Source: Isoetes taiwanensis (lineage: Eukaryota > Streptophyta > Lycopodiopsida > Isoetales > Isoetaceae). From it: a stretch of DNA of 64,000 nucleotides. Below are positions 35,721-46,139 of the stretch, piece by piece; positions within the stretch are counted from its first letter, which is position 1, and each line of letters starts with the position of its first letter. The position numbers were made by a program, and so were the translations under genes. A model generated the notes under the pieces. It was not told where the DNA came from. It ran no database searches and worked only from the letters and a program-made list of their open reading frames with translations. The stretch lies in assembly GCA_021234155.1 (NCBI GenBank), contig JAJEKV010000051.1, forward strand, positions 5,336,698-5,400,697. Reading direction: 5' to 3'.

Positions 35721-35909
35721 TGCACAATTTTCTTATACTCTAAACTGTACTAGATACAAGGAAGTATCATGGAAGAAAACGATTTAATTGTAGTCATTAA
35801 CACAATAATGGATCATAAGAAAATGGCACATATATTGTAAATGTGTAACGAAGATGCCAAGTCCAAAATTTTACAACTATACGTAGTAAAATATGCGTAA
35901 TACAAATGT
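35721..35909. other. spacer between extra ORFs B and C
   Basis: 189 bp, AT-rich. A stop codon for ORF B precedes it on the minus strand, and a 'cttgcag' acceptor-like site lies at its far end, so an intron or simple spacer are both possible. Confidence 0.3.
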
Positions 35910-37310
35910 CTAGGAACTAGGTCCCTCCCCTTCGTCCATAGGCCGAGGACGTGGTGGCGGCGGTCGATGTCGTAACAGAGTCACCCCTGGGTCTACGGTG
36001 GCAGCCGCAATGGAGGCAACCTCTGGCGGATAGGCAACAGCCAATGGGGCCGCCGTAAGGAGTTTCATACTCATCCAGGGTGCAATATCCTGTCCCAAGG
36101 CCGTCAGGGCAAGATCCCGTCGTACGAGTACATAAGTGAACGTACGATAGGGAAGCTTCTTGTGCCCTGCCAGTGTGGAAAGAGCACGGAGGGTCCACCA
36201 TGAAGCCTCGGCCTCCGGCCCTAAGTCCCGGGCTATAAAAAGAACTTGCCCCTGCCGAAAAGCTGATAGGAAGAAGCGAGTAAGGTGGTTTCCCAATACC
36301 TTCCCTTGCGGGGTCTCTGATGTGGCAACCTCCTTGTCCAAGTCCATAGGGACTTCTTCTTCCTTGAGTTCTTGCTGCTCTTCCTTCAAATGAGCAGGAT
36401 TATGGTATAGATCCTCTCCCTCCTCATCCGAACCGGAGGGAACTTCGACCATATTAATATTTGGGACATGAGGTCCCATAGCTGTAAAGGCATCCGGTGA
36501 AGGCTGAGATGGCGGATCCTGCATCACCAATTCCCGAAGCCGTAGCAAGGTCTCAGCTGGCTCTATGGTCTCCTGGTGGAATTGGAGTAGCTGCTGTACC
36601 TCCTGGGGCAGATCCATAGGAGCAAAGTCGATGAAGTCATCCATACAGTACTCCGCTAACTCATAGAGTACATGGTCCTTGCGCTGGCGCTTAAACCCGT
36701 CCACCATGTGATAGGTCCAGATGATATCATCCAAGAGAAGATATTCTTGGCCTTGGTGATACACAACTGGAAGGGCGTCTAGCCCGGACAAGCGTGCAGC
36801 TTGTTCGCGACGCGGTGGCATCTCCTCTGCCAACTGCTTCCAACGGGTGAAGTCACCCATGCCTATGTGCTCATCGTCTTCCTCCTCGGAAGACTCAGGA
36901 AGTTTGCCTTTCTCTACTGGCAATGTCTCATCCTCAACGTACTGATCCATGAGGATGGCTAGGGCAAAGGCAACTTCAAGATATTGTCGCCCCTGATGCT
37001 GCACAACTGGCAGCTGCTTGCCCCATCTAAGCTTTCCCTTCAACACATCATATGCGTGGGTGTCACCCCCTAGCATATCCCGGACCACATCCCGTTCTAA
37101 ATACAACTGGGGAGGTTCCCCAAGAGGAATGCACAGAGGAAGCATCTCCTCCGTATAAAACTCTAAGAATCCGGCATAATCTGGGTGCCGCTGCATATTG
37201 GTGATGAGGTCAAGGCGCTGACATAAAAGGGGTCGTAACAGGTCGAAGGGCACCTGTGGATCCCAATGCTCTCCATCCTGGTACCATGCAAGTAGGTCGG
37301 TGGTAGCCAT
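35910..37310 (-). CDS. extra ORF B of the giant chromovirus, 466 aa, unknown
   Basis: I chose the ATG at 37310 (context gccATGg) rather than the in-frame upstream codons. The protein has an internal repeat: 'LPVVQHQGRQYL' near residue 100 and 'LPVVYHQGQEYL' near residue 180. There are acidic patches at 138-149 and about 320-360, an Ala/Leu-rich helical region at 370-440 and a Pro/Arg-rich tail 'RPPPPRPRP'. No zinc knuckle, protease, RT or membrane segment is seen. Intact over its whole length, which is notable beside the broken gag-pol. I do not recognise a family. Confidence 0.7.
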   Translation of the reverse strand: MATTDLLAWYQDGEHWDPQVPFDLLRPLLCQRLDLITNMQRHPDYAGFLEFYTEEMLPLCIPLGEPPQLYLERDVVRDMLGGDTHAYDVLKGKLRWGKQLPVVQHQGRQYLEVAFALAILMDQYVEDETLPVEKGKLPESSEEEDDEHIGMGDFTRWKQLAEEMPPRREQAARLSGLDALPVVYHQGQEYLLLDDIIWTYHMVDGFKRQRKDHVLYELAEYCMDDFIDFAPMDLPQEVQQLLQFHQETIEPAETLLRLRELVMQDPPSQPSPDAFTAMGPHVPNINMVEVPSGSDEEGEDLYHNPAHLKEEQQELKEEEVPMDLDKEVATSETPQGKVLGNHLTRFFLSAFRQGQVLFIARDLGPEAEASWWTLRALSTLAGHKKLPYRTFTYVLVRRDLALTALGQDIAPWMSMKLLTAAPLAVAYPPEVASIAAATVDPGVTLLRHRPPPPRPRPMDEGEGPSS

Positions 37311-37494
37311 GGGCGCTGGAAGGAAGGAGGAAGGAAGAGAAACAGATATGAACAATTGAAATGAAACTTTGAAGATCCTTTTTATCCCTTTTATTTATGC
37401 TGACGTCAGCATTTTCGTACTCAATACAAAACAAAAAGTAAATTTTTATTTAATATAAGAAAATATTTACATTGCAAATATCCTGCAACTTTTG

Positions 37495-38541
37495 CTAAGG
37501 ACGCTCTCCCCGAATCCTGCGGGCGAGGGCTAAATCCTTTGGCATTATGGTGACCCTCTTTGCGTGGATAGCGCAAAGATTGGCATCACCAAAGAGTGCC
37601 ACCAGGTAGGCCTCCGCAGCCTCTTGGAGCGCTAGGATGGCAAAAGTCTGGAAGCGGAGGTCGGTTTTAAACTCTTGGGCGATCTCCCGAACCAACCTTT
37701 GAAAGGGAAGCTTCCGTATCAGAAGTTGCGTGGACTTATGAAATTTACGGATCTCCCGTAAGGCCACAGTACCAGGTCTATACCGGTGGGGCTTCCTTTG
37801 TGGAGCAGGGTTAGGAGGCGGCCCCTTGTGCCCCGGGATCGTCTTGGCCCCTACAACTGGACGGGGCCGAGAGGCATCCACCCGCTCCTGCCTCCGGCTG
37901 GAACTGGCGTTCTTCCCAAAGGCTCCGACAGTCTTCAGCTTTTCCTTGTACTGGCTGCCGGCCTTTCGGGCTACGGATTTCCTCCGGTGCTTAACGGTCG
38001 CATGCTCCGTTTGGTTTGGGCCCTGCCCATTCCCTGATCCCCCATCGCCCTGCTGATCCGGCTGCTCTTGCCGGGCCTTCTCCTCCTTTTCCTTTTGGAT
38101 CCTTTCCTGCTCCTCCTCGTACTCCCGAGCTCTCCTGATGTCTTCTTCAATCTCATTGTATCGTCGCTCTACGATGCGGCGAAGGAGTTCGGCATGGTAT
38201 CGATCGGGCCACTGGTTCATATCGATCTGGATTGTCGTTAGATAATCTATGCTGATGTCAGGAATCTCTCCCCACGTGAAGCTCTGAGAAGCTTCATGCC
38301 ATTGGTATGGGGGAATCTCGATGGCCCTGCCATCTATAACGGCAACTCCATCTCCAAGATACCGGTATTCCCTACCTCGAGCCGCGGTATCGGCTCGTTC
38401 TATCTCTCTGCGGTCATCCTCCCTGGCCAAGTTCCTAATGCGGTCGGCCTCTGTTCTTATGTCCTCCTCTTCAGTGTGGCCTTCACATTCGGGAGGGTAA
38501 AATTTTATTAGCATCATGACCAAGTCAGGTTGCTCGGCCAT
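37495..38541 (-). CDS. histone H3-like fusion protein, extra ORF A of the giant chromovirus
   Basis: 348 aa from the ATG at 38541 (accATGg). Residues 1-113 are mixed acidic sequence, 114-158 a charged helix likely to form a coiled coil ('[16 protein letters not shown]'), and 159-249 a Gly/Pro and basic linker with '[11 protein letters not shown]'. Residues 250-348 are a complete H3 core from '[15 protein letters not shown]' through '[14 protein letters not shown]', '[15 protein letters not shown]' to 'ARRIRGERP'. By eye 84 of 99 residues equal canonical H3; L90 and A96 (H3 numbering) match plant H3.3. The normal H3 tail is replaced. There are no introns. Residues at the H3-H3 interface (C110, H113, D123) are kept, while E105 is Gly and residue 87 is Phe. 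It would be expected in nucleosomes or with histone chaperones, but that is inference. Confidence 0.9.
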   Translation of the reverse strand: MAEQPDLVMMLIKFYPPECEGHTEEEDIRTEADRIRNLAREDDRREIERADTAARGREYRYLGDGVAVIDGRAIEIPPYQWHEASQSFTWGEIPDISIDYLTTIQIDMNQWPDRYHAELLRRIVERRYNEIEEDIRRAREYEEEQERIQKEKEEKARQEQPDQQGDGGSGNGQGPNQTEHATVKHRRKSVARKAGSQYKEKLKTVGAFGKNASSSRRQERVDASRPRPVVGAKTIPGHKGPPPNPAPQRKPHRYRPGTVALREIRKFHKSTQLLIRKLPFQRLVREIAQEFKTDLRFQTFAILALQEAAEAYLVALFGDANLCAIHAKRVTIMPKDLALARRIRGERP

Positions 38542-38760
38542 GGTGTAAGGAAGCTTTCGGAGATTCAGCCTGACCAAAAACGGCTCCGAGTAATGTTAAA
38601 TTGGATAGGGGATCCTATCGTTGTTCTCAAATCTGTTTACCAACTCGTCCAAAAGTATATCTATCAAGGCAGGGTCAGTAGCCATGTGCTTGGCGATGAA
38701 GGCATAGATCTGAGCTATGGTAAGGGTAGCGGGGTCCACAATACTCTTGGTGTTGGCCAT
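38542..38760 (-). pseudogene. upstream in-frame extension of the H3 fusion ORF
   Basis: From an ATG at 38760 the same frame reads 'MANTKSIVDPATLTIAQIY' and onward as good protein sequence to a TAA at 38596-38598, then continues open ('[18 protein letters not shown]') into the ORF A start. One stop therefore separates a 54-codon upstream piece from ORF A. It may be a nonsense mutation in an originally 421-codon ORF, or a short upstream ORF. Confidence 0.55.
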
Positions 38761-39532
38761 ACTATGGCGCTGGGGTCAACAGACTGCGGGAAGGAGGCGC
38801 TGGTGGTTAAGGCGACGGTAAGGAAGGCGCTAGGGTCGGAGAAGGCGGTAGGGATAAAGCAAGGTGGGTAGGCAAGATCGGGTCCGGTAGCTATGGCGGT
38901 CGTCTGGCTTAGTGGGCGGAGGTGCAGAAGGCAAGGCGGACATAATAATTTTAACGGCCGCCTAACTTTTAAATTTTAAATTTTTTTCTTGTTAACTTTT
39001 TATTTTATAAAAGAAATATTTATACGGCGGAAATACGCGAAAAATTACGGTCGGGCGCCGACGGCATTCTACGCGCTCCCACCGCGACTGGGGGTCGACG
39101 AAAAGCAAGCGGCGCCCGGGTTGACTTTCGCGCCCGAAATTCACGCGATGGTACGGTCGGGCGCCGACTGCATTCCACGCACTCCTACCACCCCTGTAAA
39201 TCACTAAAAAGCAAGCGGCGCCCGATTGACTTTCGGGGCCCCTCCGTCGCCATTTTTCGCCAGCGACGACTGTTCTAGGGTATTTGGGGTACGCCCGATC
39301 CAATGGAGCCGTTTCCGCCTTCGTCCAAGCTACCTACAAGAAGTTATATCCCCTCCAAACTTGGGTCTTCTAGTCGCCCTAACTTCTTTAAACCTACTAT
39401 TTCTTACTTTAACCTACCACAAAGCCAAACATCAAAGAAAACTAAGCAACACACTAGATTAGGCTCCTACCTAACTGCCGAAATACGAGTTAGGGTTTGG
39501 CCAGTGCTATGGTTTCGAGCGATCGAAATCAC
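38761..39532 (-). other. leader of the giant chromovirus
   Basis: 772 bp between the PBS and the first extra ORF. It contains a two-copy repeat (39047-39136 and 39150-39241). No other gene is evident. Confidence 0.6.
39047..39241. repeat. two-copy GC-rich repeat in the chromovirus leader
   Basis: About 90-bp copies share 'tacggtcgggcgccgac', 'aaaagcaagcggcgccc' and 'ttgactttcg', offset by about 104 bp. The GC-rich inverted 'gggcgcc' cores could fold, which would suit a packaging or translation signal, but that is speculative. Confidence 0.75.
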
Positions 39533-39545
39533 GGCTCTGATACCA
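39533..39545 (-). other. primer-binding site, initiator tRNA-Met type
   Basis: On the minus strand the LTR end CACA is followed by one base and then TGGTATCAGAGCC, the standard complement of plant initiator tRNA-Met. It confirms that the LTR at 39547 is the 5' LTR of a minus-strand element. Confidence 0.93.
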
Positions 39546-39546
39546 C

Positions 39547-40376
39547 TGTGACGCTCCCTGAACATATACGACACTCGGACGTATACATACGGGGACTTTC
39601 CCCACCCATGGCGACCAACTCACCATGAGCAGGGCCCTCCGTCTAACTCGGGCCATCTATAAGAAGATGCTCAAGTGAAGGACACAGAGGGGTCATTCGG
39701 CCCACGCCTTCAATGGGCTCCTACGTCGCGGAAGCATGAATACAAGGTTAGCACACAACATAATCATATCATAATTTACCACCAGAGGGGTGGCCCATCC
39801 ATCCAAGTGCCAACAACAAAGAATATGCATTTAATACTAAGGAAAACACCCAAACCCATGGTTCTACCCCGGCTCAGACTCCAGTGAGGATCGACTGACG
39901 GCTAGGTCTCAAGAGATCAGCAGACCGAATCTTGACATGGCGTTGGCTGGCATAGAACATCGGCTAGGGTTGTCCACTCCACCCGCCCCTCCTGTGCACA
40001 CTTTGCAGATGAGTCCAATCATGCTATGGCATCACTATAGCCTTCCGGACACGCAGACTCAAGGTATCACCCTTTGAGCCTACTACAGGGTTCATGAAGC
40101 CCCGTCCGATGAGGCAGGTCGGGGAAGCGTCCCCTTCCAGGATCACAGTGGTTCCATGGGTGAGCTAGAGAATACGTGCCGCATCAGTGACCCCCGCATC
40201 CGTACCCAACTTACTCACCCTAAATCTACTCAAAGTGCAAGATGCTCCATACGGATCACACCTCTACACCCAAGGAGTGTCAGACCCATACCCGGCCCTC
40301 TACGTGACCGGCTATCAGGCCTGACCCACTGTAGGAGTCTCAGGAGCCTTTTATGTTCGTGCAAGACCCCACCCCC
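39547..40376 (-). repeat. truncated 5' LTR of the giant chromovirus
   Basis: Matches the first 830 bp (plus-strand order) of the 18434-19998 LTR, then stops at about 40376 ('gcaagaccccacccc') and continues into unrelated A-rich sequence. The outer half of the LTR, with the promoter end and the target-site partner, is missing. The element therefore cannot be transcribed from its own complete LTR as it stands. Confidence 0.9.
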
Positions 40377-40625
40377 CATGGATAGGTTCTGAACGTATTT
40401 AAACCTCGCCCACGGAAAAAAAAAAAGACGCCGAAAACAACGCGAAAAAGCGTGACGCAAAAAAAAATTTCGGCAGTGAAAACCGCGTCAGACGCAAAAA
40501 AAAAAAAAACACACACAAAAAAAAACGGCGACGCGAAACCTTCAGATCGCAGACGCGAACGCTGATATCTAAGAATTCGCGTACGCAAAATTCAATTTTT
40601 TTTTTTTTTTTAAATCCGTAAAAAC
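40377..40625. other. A-rich, CG-rich junction sequence
   Basis: Unusual mixture of A-runs and 'gacgc', 'cgcgaa' and 'gcgtacgc' words with no similarity to either neighbour. It contains a poly-T run at 40596-40611. It may be filler DNA formed when the LTR was truncated, or a poor-quality stretch. Confidence 0.35.
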
Positions 40626-43561
40626 AAGTTCTAGCAAATAAGACGGCCTCCATCTCAGCATAAACTTTGGAAATCACAGTCTTGCAAACTTCCAGTTTAA
40701 AATTTGCAATTTTCATCTTTTGAAATGCGGCAAACCATCCGTTAAAGCCAAAGTAACTTACAGGTGATTTTTCCTTGTCAATCAGGCTCTTTTCTTTGAA
40801 AATAATGAATTCATGCACCTCCTTGTTCCTAATACATGCGATCAGGGACTGAACAGCAAGATTCGGGCTTGAAATGTTGCATTGATCATAGTTTAAAACC
40901 AGAAGCTCTTTCATCCATACATTGTGCAGACCAGTATTACTATCATCGGGTTGAAAATTCTGCACAACAAAAGATAACAGAATAAGTATAAAAAGAAGAA
41001 AGGAGCACCATAACCCAATACAAGGTCCCAAGTTAAACTTGGAAGCTGGGATAACATTAAAAAACCCCAAAAGCCTGAAATATACTAGCCTAGACTAGAT
41101 ATACAGACATTTAAGACTTCAGATCCCTTTTGGAATAAAAAGCCTTTGAAATGCAGCCTTAGATAAGATTAGGTGCACAATCCAATCCAAGCCTTGTGAA
41201 GGGTCAAAAAATAGATGGTAAAAATACATTTAAGAAATCAAAACTTAAGAAAGATCAATTAAGACAAATGAACTAAATAAACAGGAGATGAGTGAACAAA
41301 TATTGACCAAAACCTTTTGACACTATAAAGAACAATGAAAGCATCAAGATAATTAAGCCAAAAGATATGCAACCGAGTGAAAGCGAAAGATTATCATAAA
41401 GAATTGAGTTGATTTGAGCAGAATCATTGTAAAAGATAACAAAAGCAAACATGGATGAAATACTAGATATCATACACAAATATGGAACCTAGATAAATTA
41501 AGAATCATGGAAATGAAACATCATAGGAATATAACTTAGACATAGCCCAAAAGATATTTTAAAGAAGTACAGTAGTATATCAAGACAAGCAAAGCAAAAA
41601 ACAGAGTAAGACTTGCGTGAAGAAAGGAATACTATTAATTAAATATATGTTCATAGACAACAATAGTACAAATATATCAAATATTTAAAAGTTAAAGTCA
41701 GGATAAATCCACTGTAAACGTCAAAATAGATAAAACAGAATTTACTTTAACTCAACCAGAGAGATTGCAGAATATCACCAAATAGGAAGTTCATAGCAAA
41801 AGACTTGCAGATCCACTTAGAGTCGATTCTCATATAATTAAGCAAAACCTTTGCTCCGAAAAACACCAAGCAAACGTATGGAGGGTTCAGTCCGGTTACC
41901 TGCACCACAAGAAATTAGACAAGCATTAAAATGGTTGCCAACAACAGGGTAACAGGTAAGCAATGGACAAAACTGGCTTATCGCCTTTCACCACAATAAC
42001 GCGGCCAATAATATCTTTCAGAAATAAGTTAAACAATATATGCACTTAGAGGAATTAAGGTTCTTAGTACAGGGCATAATTAAGAGGATCCAATAGGCCC
42101 GAATACTGACAACATTACCAAAACAAAAAACAAACCACATGTTTTACTAAGTGAGACTTATTCAAGCCATCAGAAGTATGGACAACTGCATCAAAAGCCT
42201 AGAGTAGTTAAGAAATGGATAGTTTAACATGTAAGAGTAGTCTACAATTTGAAAAAGAGGGCTAACTTAAAGAAACATGAGTAGTACTAGTGTTTAAAGC
42301 ATGATACTGCAACATTATGCCTACTGACTGTGCCAATTCTTCTAAATGCGATAGACCAGGCAAGAAATTTTCTTGTTTTAGATGCCATAGCTAATTTTGG
42401 GCAGAATGATAGCTGGAGCCACTGGCCGTCAGTTACGCAGTGCAATCAGTATTGTACGGGTCTCATTCTATAACTTATTCAGCAGGGAAGAAGTAAACTA
42501 AGCACTCTAGAATAGCAAAGGATCTTTGTATGCATTCAACACAATTTTATCTTATCTGGTAGCTTTTATAACGAATTGAGCCAGCTTGAAGATGCAAAAA
42601 ACGACCAAAGCAATCTAAAAGAACTGGTTCTCTAATGGAGGAATGTTGGAACCCTGATGAAGACATATGCGAGACCTCTGATGAACATCTGCAGAGACTA
42701 TTATATCAAGCCATCAAAAGTATGGACAGTTGCATCCAAAGCTTAGAGTAGTTAAGAAATGGATAGTTTAACATGCAAGAGCAGTCTACAGCTTGACAAA
42801 GAGGGCTAACTTAAAGAATCAATCAAAAAAATGTACATAAGCATAAGAACCCCAAGTGAAATTTTAAACAAAGACCAAGCCATTATACGCATGTATAACA
42901 TAATCCTAAGCTTAGAGCAGCAGAGAATATAGTAAATAGAGATGTAGGAGCAGCCGAAGCTTAGAGAGACTAAGCTTAAAAAACCGGGTGTTCAGATGTG
43001 CAGCCAAAGTTCTAAGTATACCAGTAACATAATGATCCAAACATTAACAGCGGCAGGAAAAGGGAAATATTATGAAGAGAGATCCAAACAATAACAACAG
43101 CAGTAAAAAGCAAAGACAAGCTATAAGAGGAATACACAAGAACATGGACCTATCGGAAGATCAAGAGTCTGAATCCGGGGAAACTTCAACATCAGGGTAG
43201 AAAACAGAAACAAGGAAAATTAAGATAACTCTAAAACCTGAGTGGAAGCCTTGGCAGGTTCCGAATCGTCAATTAGATCAGCATCATGAGAGTGAGCATC
43301 CGTAGAAGTAGCTTGTTCATCCGAACTAATGACAATGGGAGAATTCACAGCAGAAACAAGGTTTTTAATAGCTGAAAGTTGCTGATTCTGGGCAGAACTG
43401 CTCTCGCCTTCAAGATTAGGCACCTCTTTAGAAACAAGCTTGGTCATTGCTTTTGCAGGTTTATGATAATCAAACAAGCTTTTCCTCTTTTCAGCTAGGC
43501 TCTTTTCCATTTGTAACTTGAGAATAGTGGCTTTGTTTAAGCCACCCTTCTTCCTTCCCAT
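40626..43561 (-). CDS. unidentified spliced gene, three exons seen
   Basis: Exon 1 (43561-43238) starts 'MGRKKGGLNKATILKLQ' with an ATG and ends CAG/GT. Exon 2 (41899-41849, 51 bp, 'VTGLNPPYVCLVFFGAK') has AG and GT borders. Exon 3 starts at 40959 after 'gttgtgcag' ('NFQPDDSNTGLHNVWMKEL') and is open to about 40626, where the end is uncertain. All three join in phase 0. The N-terminus is basic and nuclear-looking, and exon 1 is Ser/Asp-rich later on. No family recognised. The 3' part is missing or lies beyond the junction with the truncated LTR, so the gene may be broken. Confidence 0.55.
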
Positions 43562-44414
43562 ACACAGGAACCAGGTACAAGATTGGGTGACGGTGAAAAG
43601 GAGAATCAAGGAAAAACTAGAGACAACCAACCGGTTTATATGAGGTACTAGGAAGTCGGTCAGGATTCTGCCAAAGGAGATCCGTCCGTTGATCTCACCA
43701 CCTTGCAAGAGCCAGCCTGTGTGTGCATGCAGAAAAGACATCTCCGGCCATCACTAGCCCGATAAGATTAGAGGAAAACCCTAACGTGGTCATAAGGCCA
43801 AAGGTTTTACAAAAAAGGAAAATTAAGAAATAGATAAAAGAAAACATTAAAAGGCTTATAATAAAGGAGATAGCAATAGTTTAAGATCCAGCAACCAATG
43901 GGGCAAAAAACTAACGGAAGGATTACAAGTAGTAGAGTCAATACAAGAAACCAAGAGAAAAAAAAAAAAAAAAAAAACCTTTTAATCTGGTTATCCAGAT
44001 CATTAATCTTGATCCAAGACCAAGACCCAATTTGCAGCCTTTGATACATTCAGGTGTTACTGTACCAAAGCTTAGACATGGTTTATATTTCCATTTCATC
44101 CAAGATCCAGTACAATAGCCAAACTCATAACTACTACAAAGTATAAACAAACTTCGTAGCACAAAGTAATGATTATAAATTCTTGCTGTGGAAAAGTAGC
44201 AATCTTTACAGCATGAAACTTACCACTTAACAGAGTAGTATATTTGCACAAACAGTCATTCCAAAATCTGATCATAGTATACCTTTGTAGTCATATACTT
44301 AGAATATCCAAAGTACTGAAAAATCATTTTCCAAACCAATGTAGGAAGTAAACTCCAAGTGGAACGCTAAATCAAATATTGAATAAAGATGAAAACCAAA
44401 CAGAGAGCAGAGGA
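43562..44414. other. upstream sequence of the unidentified gene
   Basis: No separate gene recognised. It would contain the promoter and 5' UTR of the minus-strand gene. An A-run lies at 43958-43976. Confidence 0.35.
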
Positions 44415-46139
44415 GCAATTCTTTTCAACGAGAGGAAGGCGTTTAGTTTTCCATTTAAAGTTGGCTTTCTATTATAGATAGCAGTTTCTTTGTGTTTTGG
44501 TTGTTAGTTTTTTGGGTTAGCAATTAGGAGGTCTTGTGTTTATGTCTCTCTTGAGATACTTAGGGGAATGTCATATATCCCTATGAGATGCAACTTCGTT
44601 CTTTTTTCTTCGGCTTTTCGACAAGGTTAAGTCCTTGCTTTAATATAAGCATGTTTGCCCTCTACTTTAATGACACATCTCACTTGAGTATTTCCTTTTG
44701 TGCAAGGCCATTCTCCTAAGCACATATATCAATAGACATAGCTCGTGTGCAATCCCATTGTGTTGGATCAACTCCATTGAAAAGGTAAGTTCTATATGAC
44801 TACAAGTTACCATGAACATGGTGTTTGTAGGTATAATATAAAAGATGTAAAGTTTTTGTAGATAAATACTCCCAAATTGATACGACCTCTGACTCACAAA
44901 ATATAAAAGTCAGTAGTAATAATACATAGAGCTCCAACTATACCAACTGGTGGGCATATCAATCTTAATCAATGGCACATCAACTTGATCCAAAACAAGC
45001 CACCAACCACCGGAGTTACATGGAACTCCTCTTGGAAGTTAATCAAAAGTGGGAAAGGAATTCAACAAGGGATTAAACTAACTCAACAATTTTTGTCATA
45101 TAGAAAGGAATTCATGATAAAGTTAGCTTTTTACAAGGAAATAGTAAAGTAAGACACAAGACAACCTCAAATTCAATAAAAAATTCAACAGCTGTTGTCA
45201 TTTAATCAACATAGATGCATATGCACATTTCTGCTACATCTCTCGAAAACTATAGATTTGGATTTCTTTGTCAAAGTCTTAGGTCTACTTCATAGCTTTG
45301 ATTATTTTCCATATTGTTCTATGAAAGGTGATTCCACCGTGCTAAAGATGCTTAAATTTGAGCATAAAAAAAAAATAACCAAGCATTAATCTGAGTACTA
45401 ATCTATTTAGATTACGTACATCTATGTTATCAAATAAGTACAAAATTCACATTTGGATACGTATATTTTTGTTAGAAATGCTCAATCGGAGCATTAGGTT
45501 TATGAAGAATGGTTTCATTAAGCTTCCACTGCATCTAAGATGGATGGCTAGTTTTCTCCCACTCTCCTCTTGACGGTGTTGCAAATGATTTGAATGGCTT
45601 GGCCTCTTCCCAAATTGCGCTAACATTATAGAAGAGTTGAACTCCTACTTAAATGATTAAAAAAAAACAATCAGCCTTGTTCCCAAGTTGCAACTTGCCA
45701 GCATGCATCACACACCAAATCATCTCGTGCCAAGTAAGAAAAATCTTAAACTGAGCCTTCCTTCATAAAGGTCCACAGGGCAGATTCCAGTATTAGAACA
45801 GACATATTCTGGCAGAACCTGTTAGCAGCATATGTAACTTATAAGCAAATATTGGTTATTCTTAGGTTTATACTTGTGGGTTCACACCTACTCCAGAAGA
45901 TCAATGAGTAGCTCCTCATATTTGCTAACCATATCGTTGCATTCCTTGCTAATAATTCCAGATGCACTCATGGCCTTGTTAATTTCTGCAATTATTTCCC
46001 GATTGAAAATACAAAGGGTCAAATGCAGAAGGTCAAATTAAATACACTAATTTCCAAGCCCTTCGTATAGAGGGTTCTGCTATAGCAACTTGGACATAAC
46101 TTGAAGAATTATGATAAGGCCCAATGTCTTTGCATTAGT
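44415..46139. repeat. segmental duplication copy B, left part
   Basis: Matches 2360-3050 and 15471-16500 with only scattered differences and without the 12.4-kb block. The join reads 'tatagaa' + 'agga' + 'attcatgata' at 45105-45110. No gene in it. Confidence 0.93.

Larger units (their letters stand above)
18434..40376 (-). mobile_element. giant Ty3 chromovirus carrying extra ORFs, with nested insertions
   Basis: Borders are the 3' LTR (18434-19998) and truncated 5' LTR (39547-40376). The PBS is at 39533-39545, the PPT at 19999-20012 and gag-pol at 20612-25370. Extra minus-strand ORFs, including a histone H3 fusion, occupy 35298-38760 between the 5' LTR and gag. The 25.8-35.3 kb interval holds later repeats and insertions. 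Without these the element would be roughly 12 kb. The alternative is that the extra ORFs belong to a separate unit that landed in the leader; same-strand placement directly behind the PBS argues for their being part of the element. Confidence 0.75.

Noticed and set aside
37495-38541. The H3-like ORF as a host CENH3 gene
   Set aside because: CENH3 proteins have a longer loop 1 and a divergent N-helix. Here the loop ('FKTDLRFQ') has canonical length and the core is H3.3-like. There are no introns, and the ORF sits behind a retrotransposon PBS.
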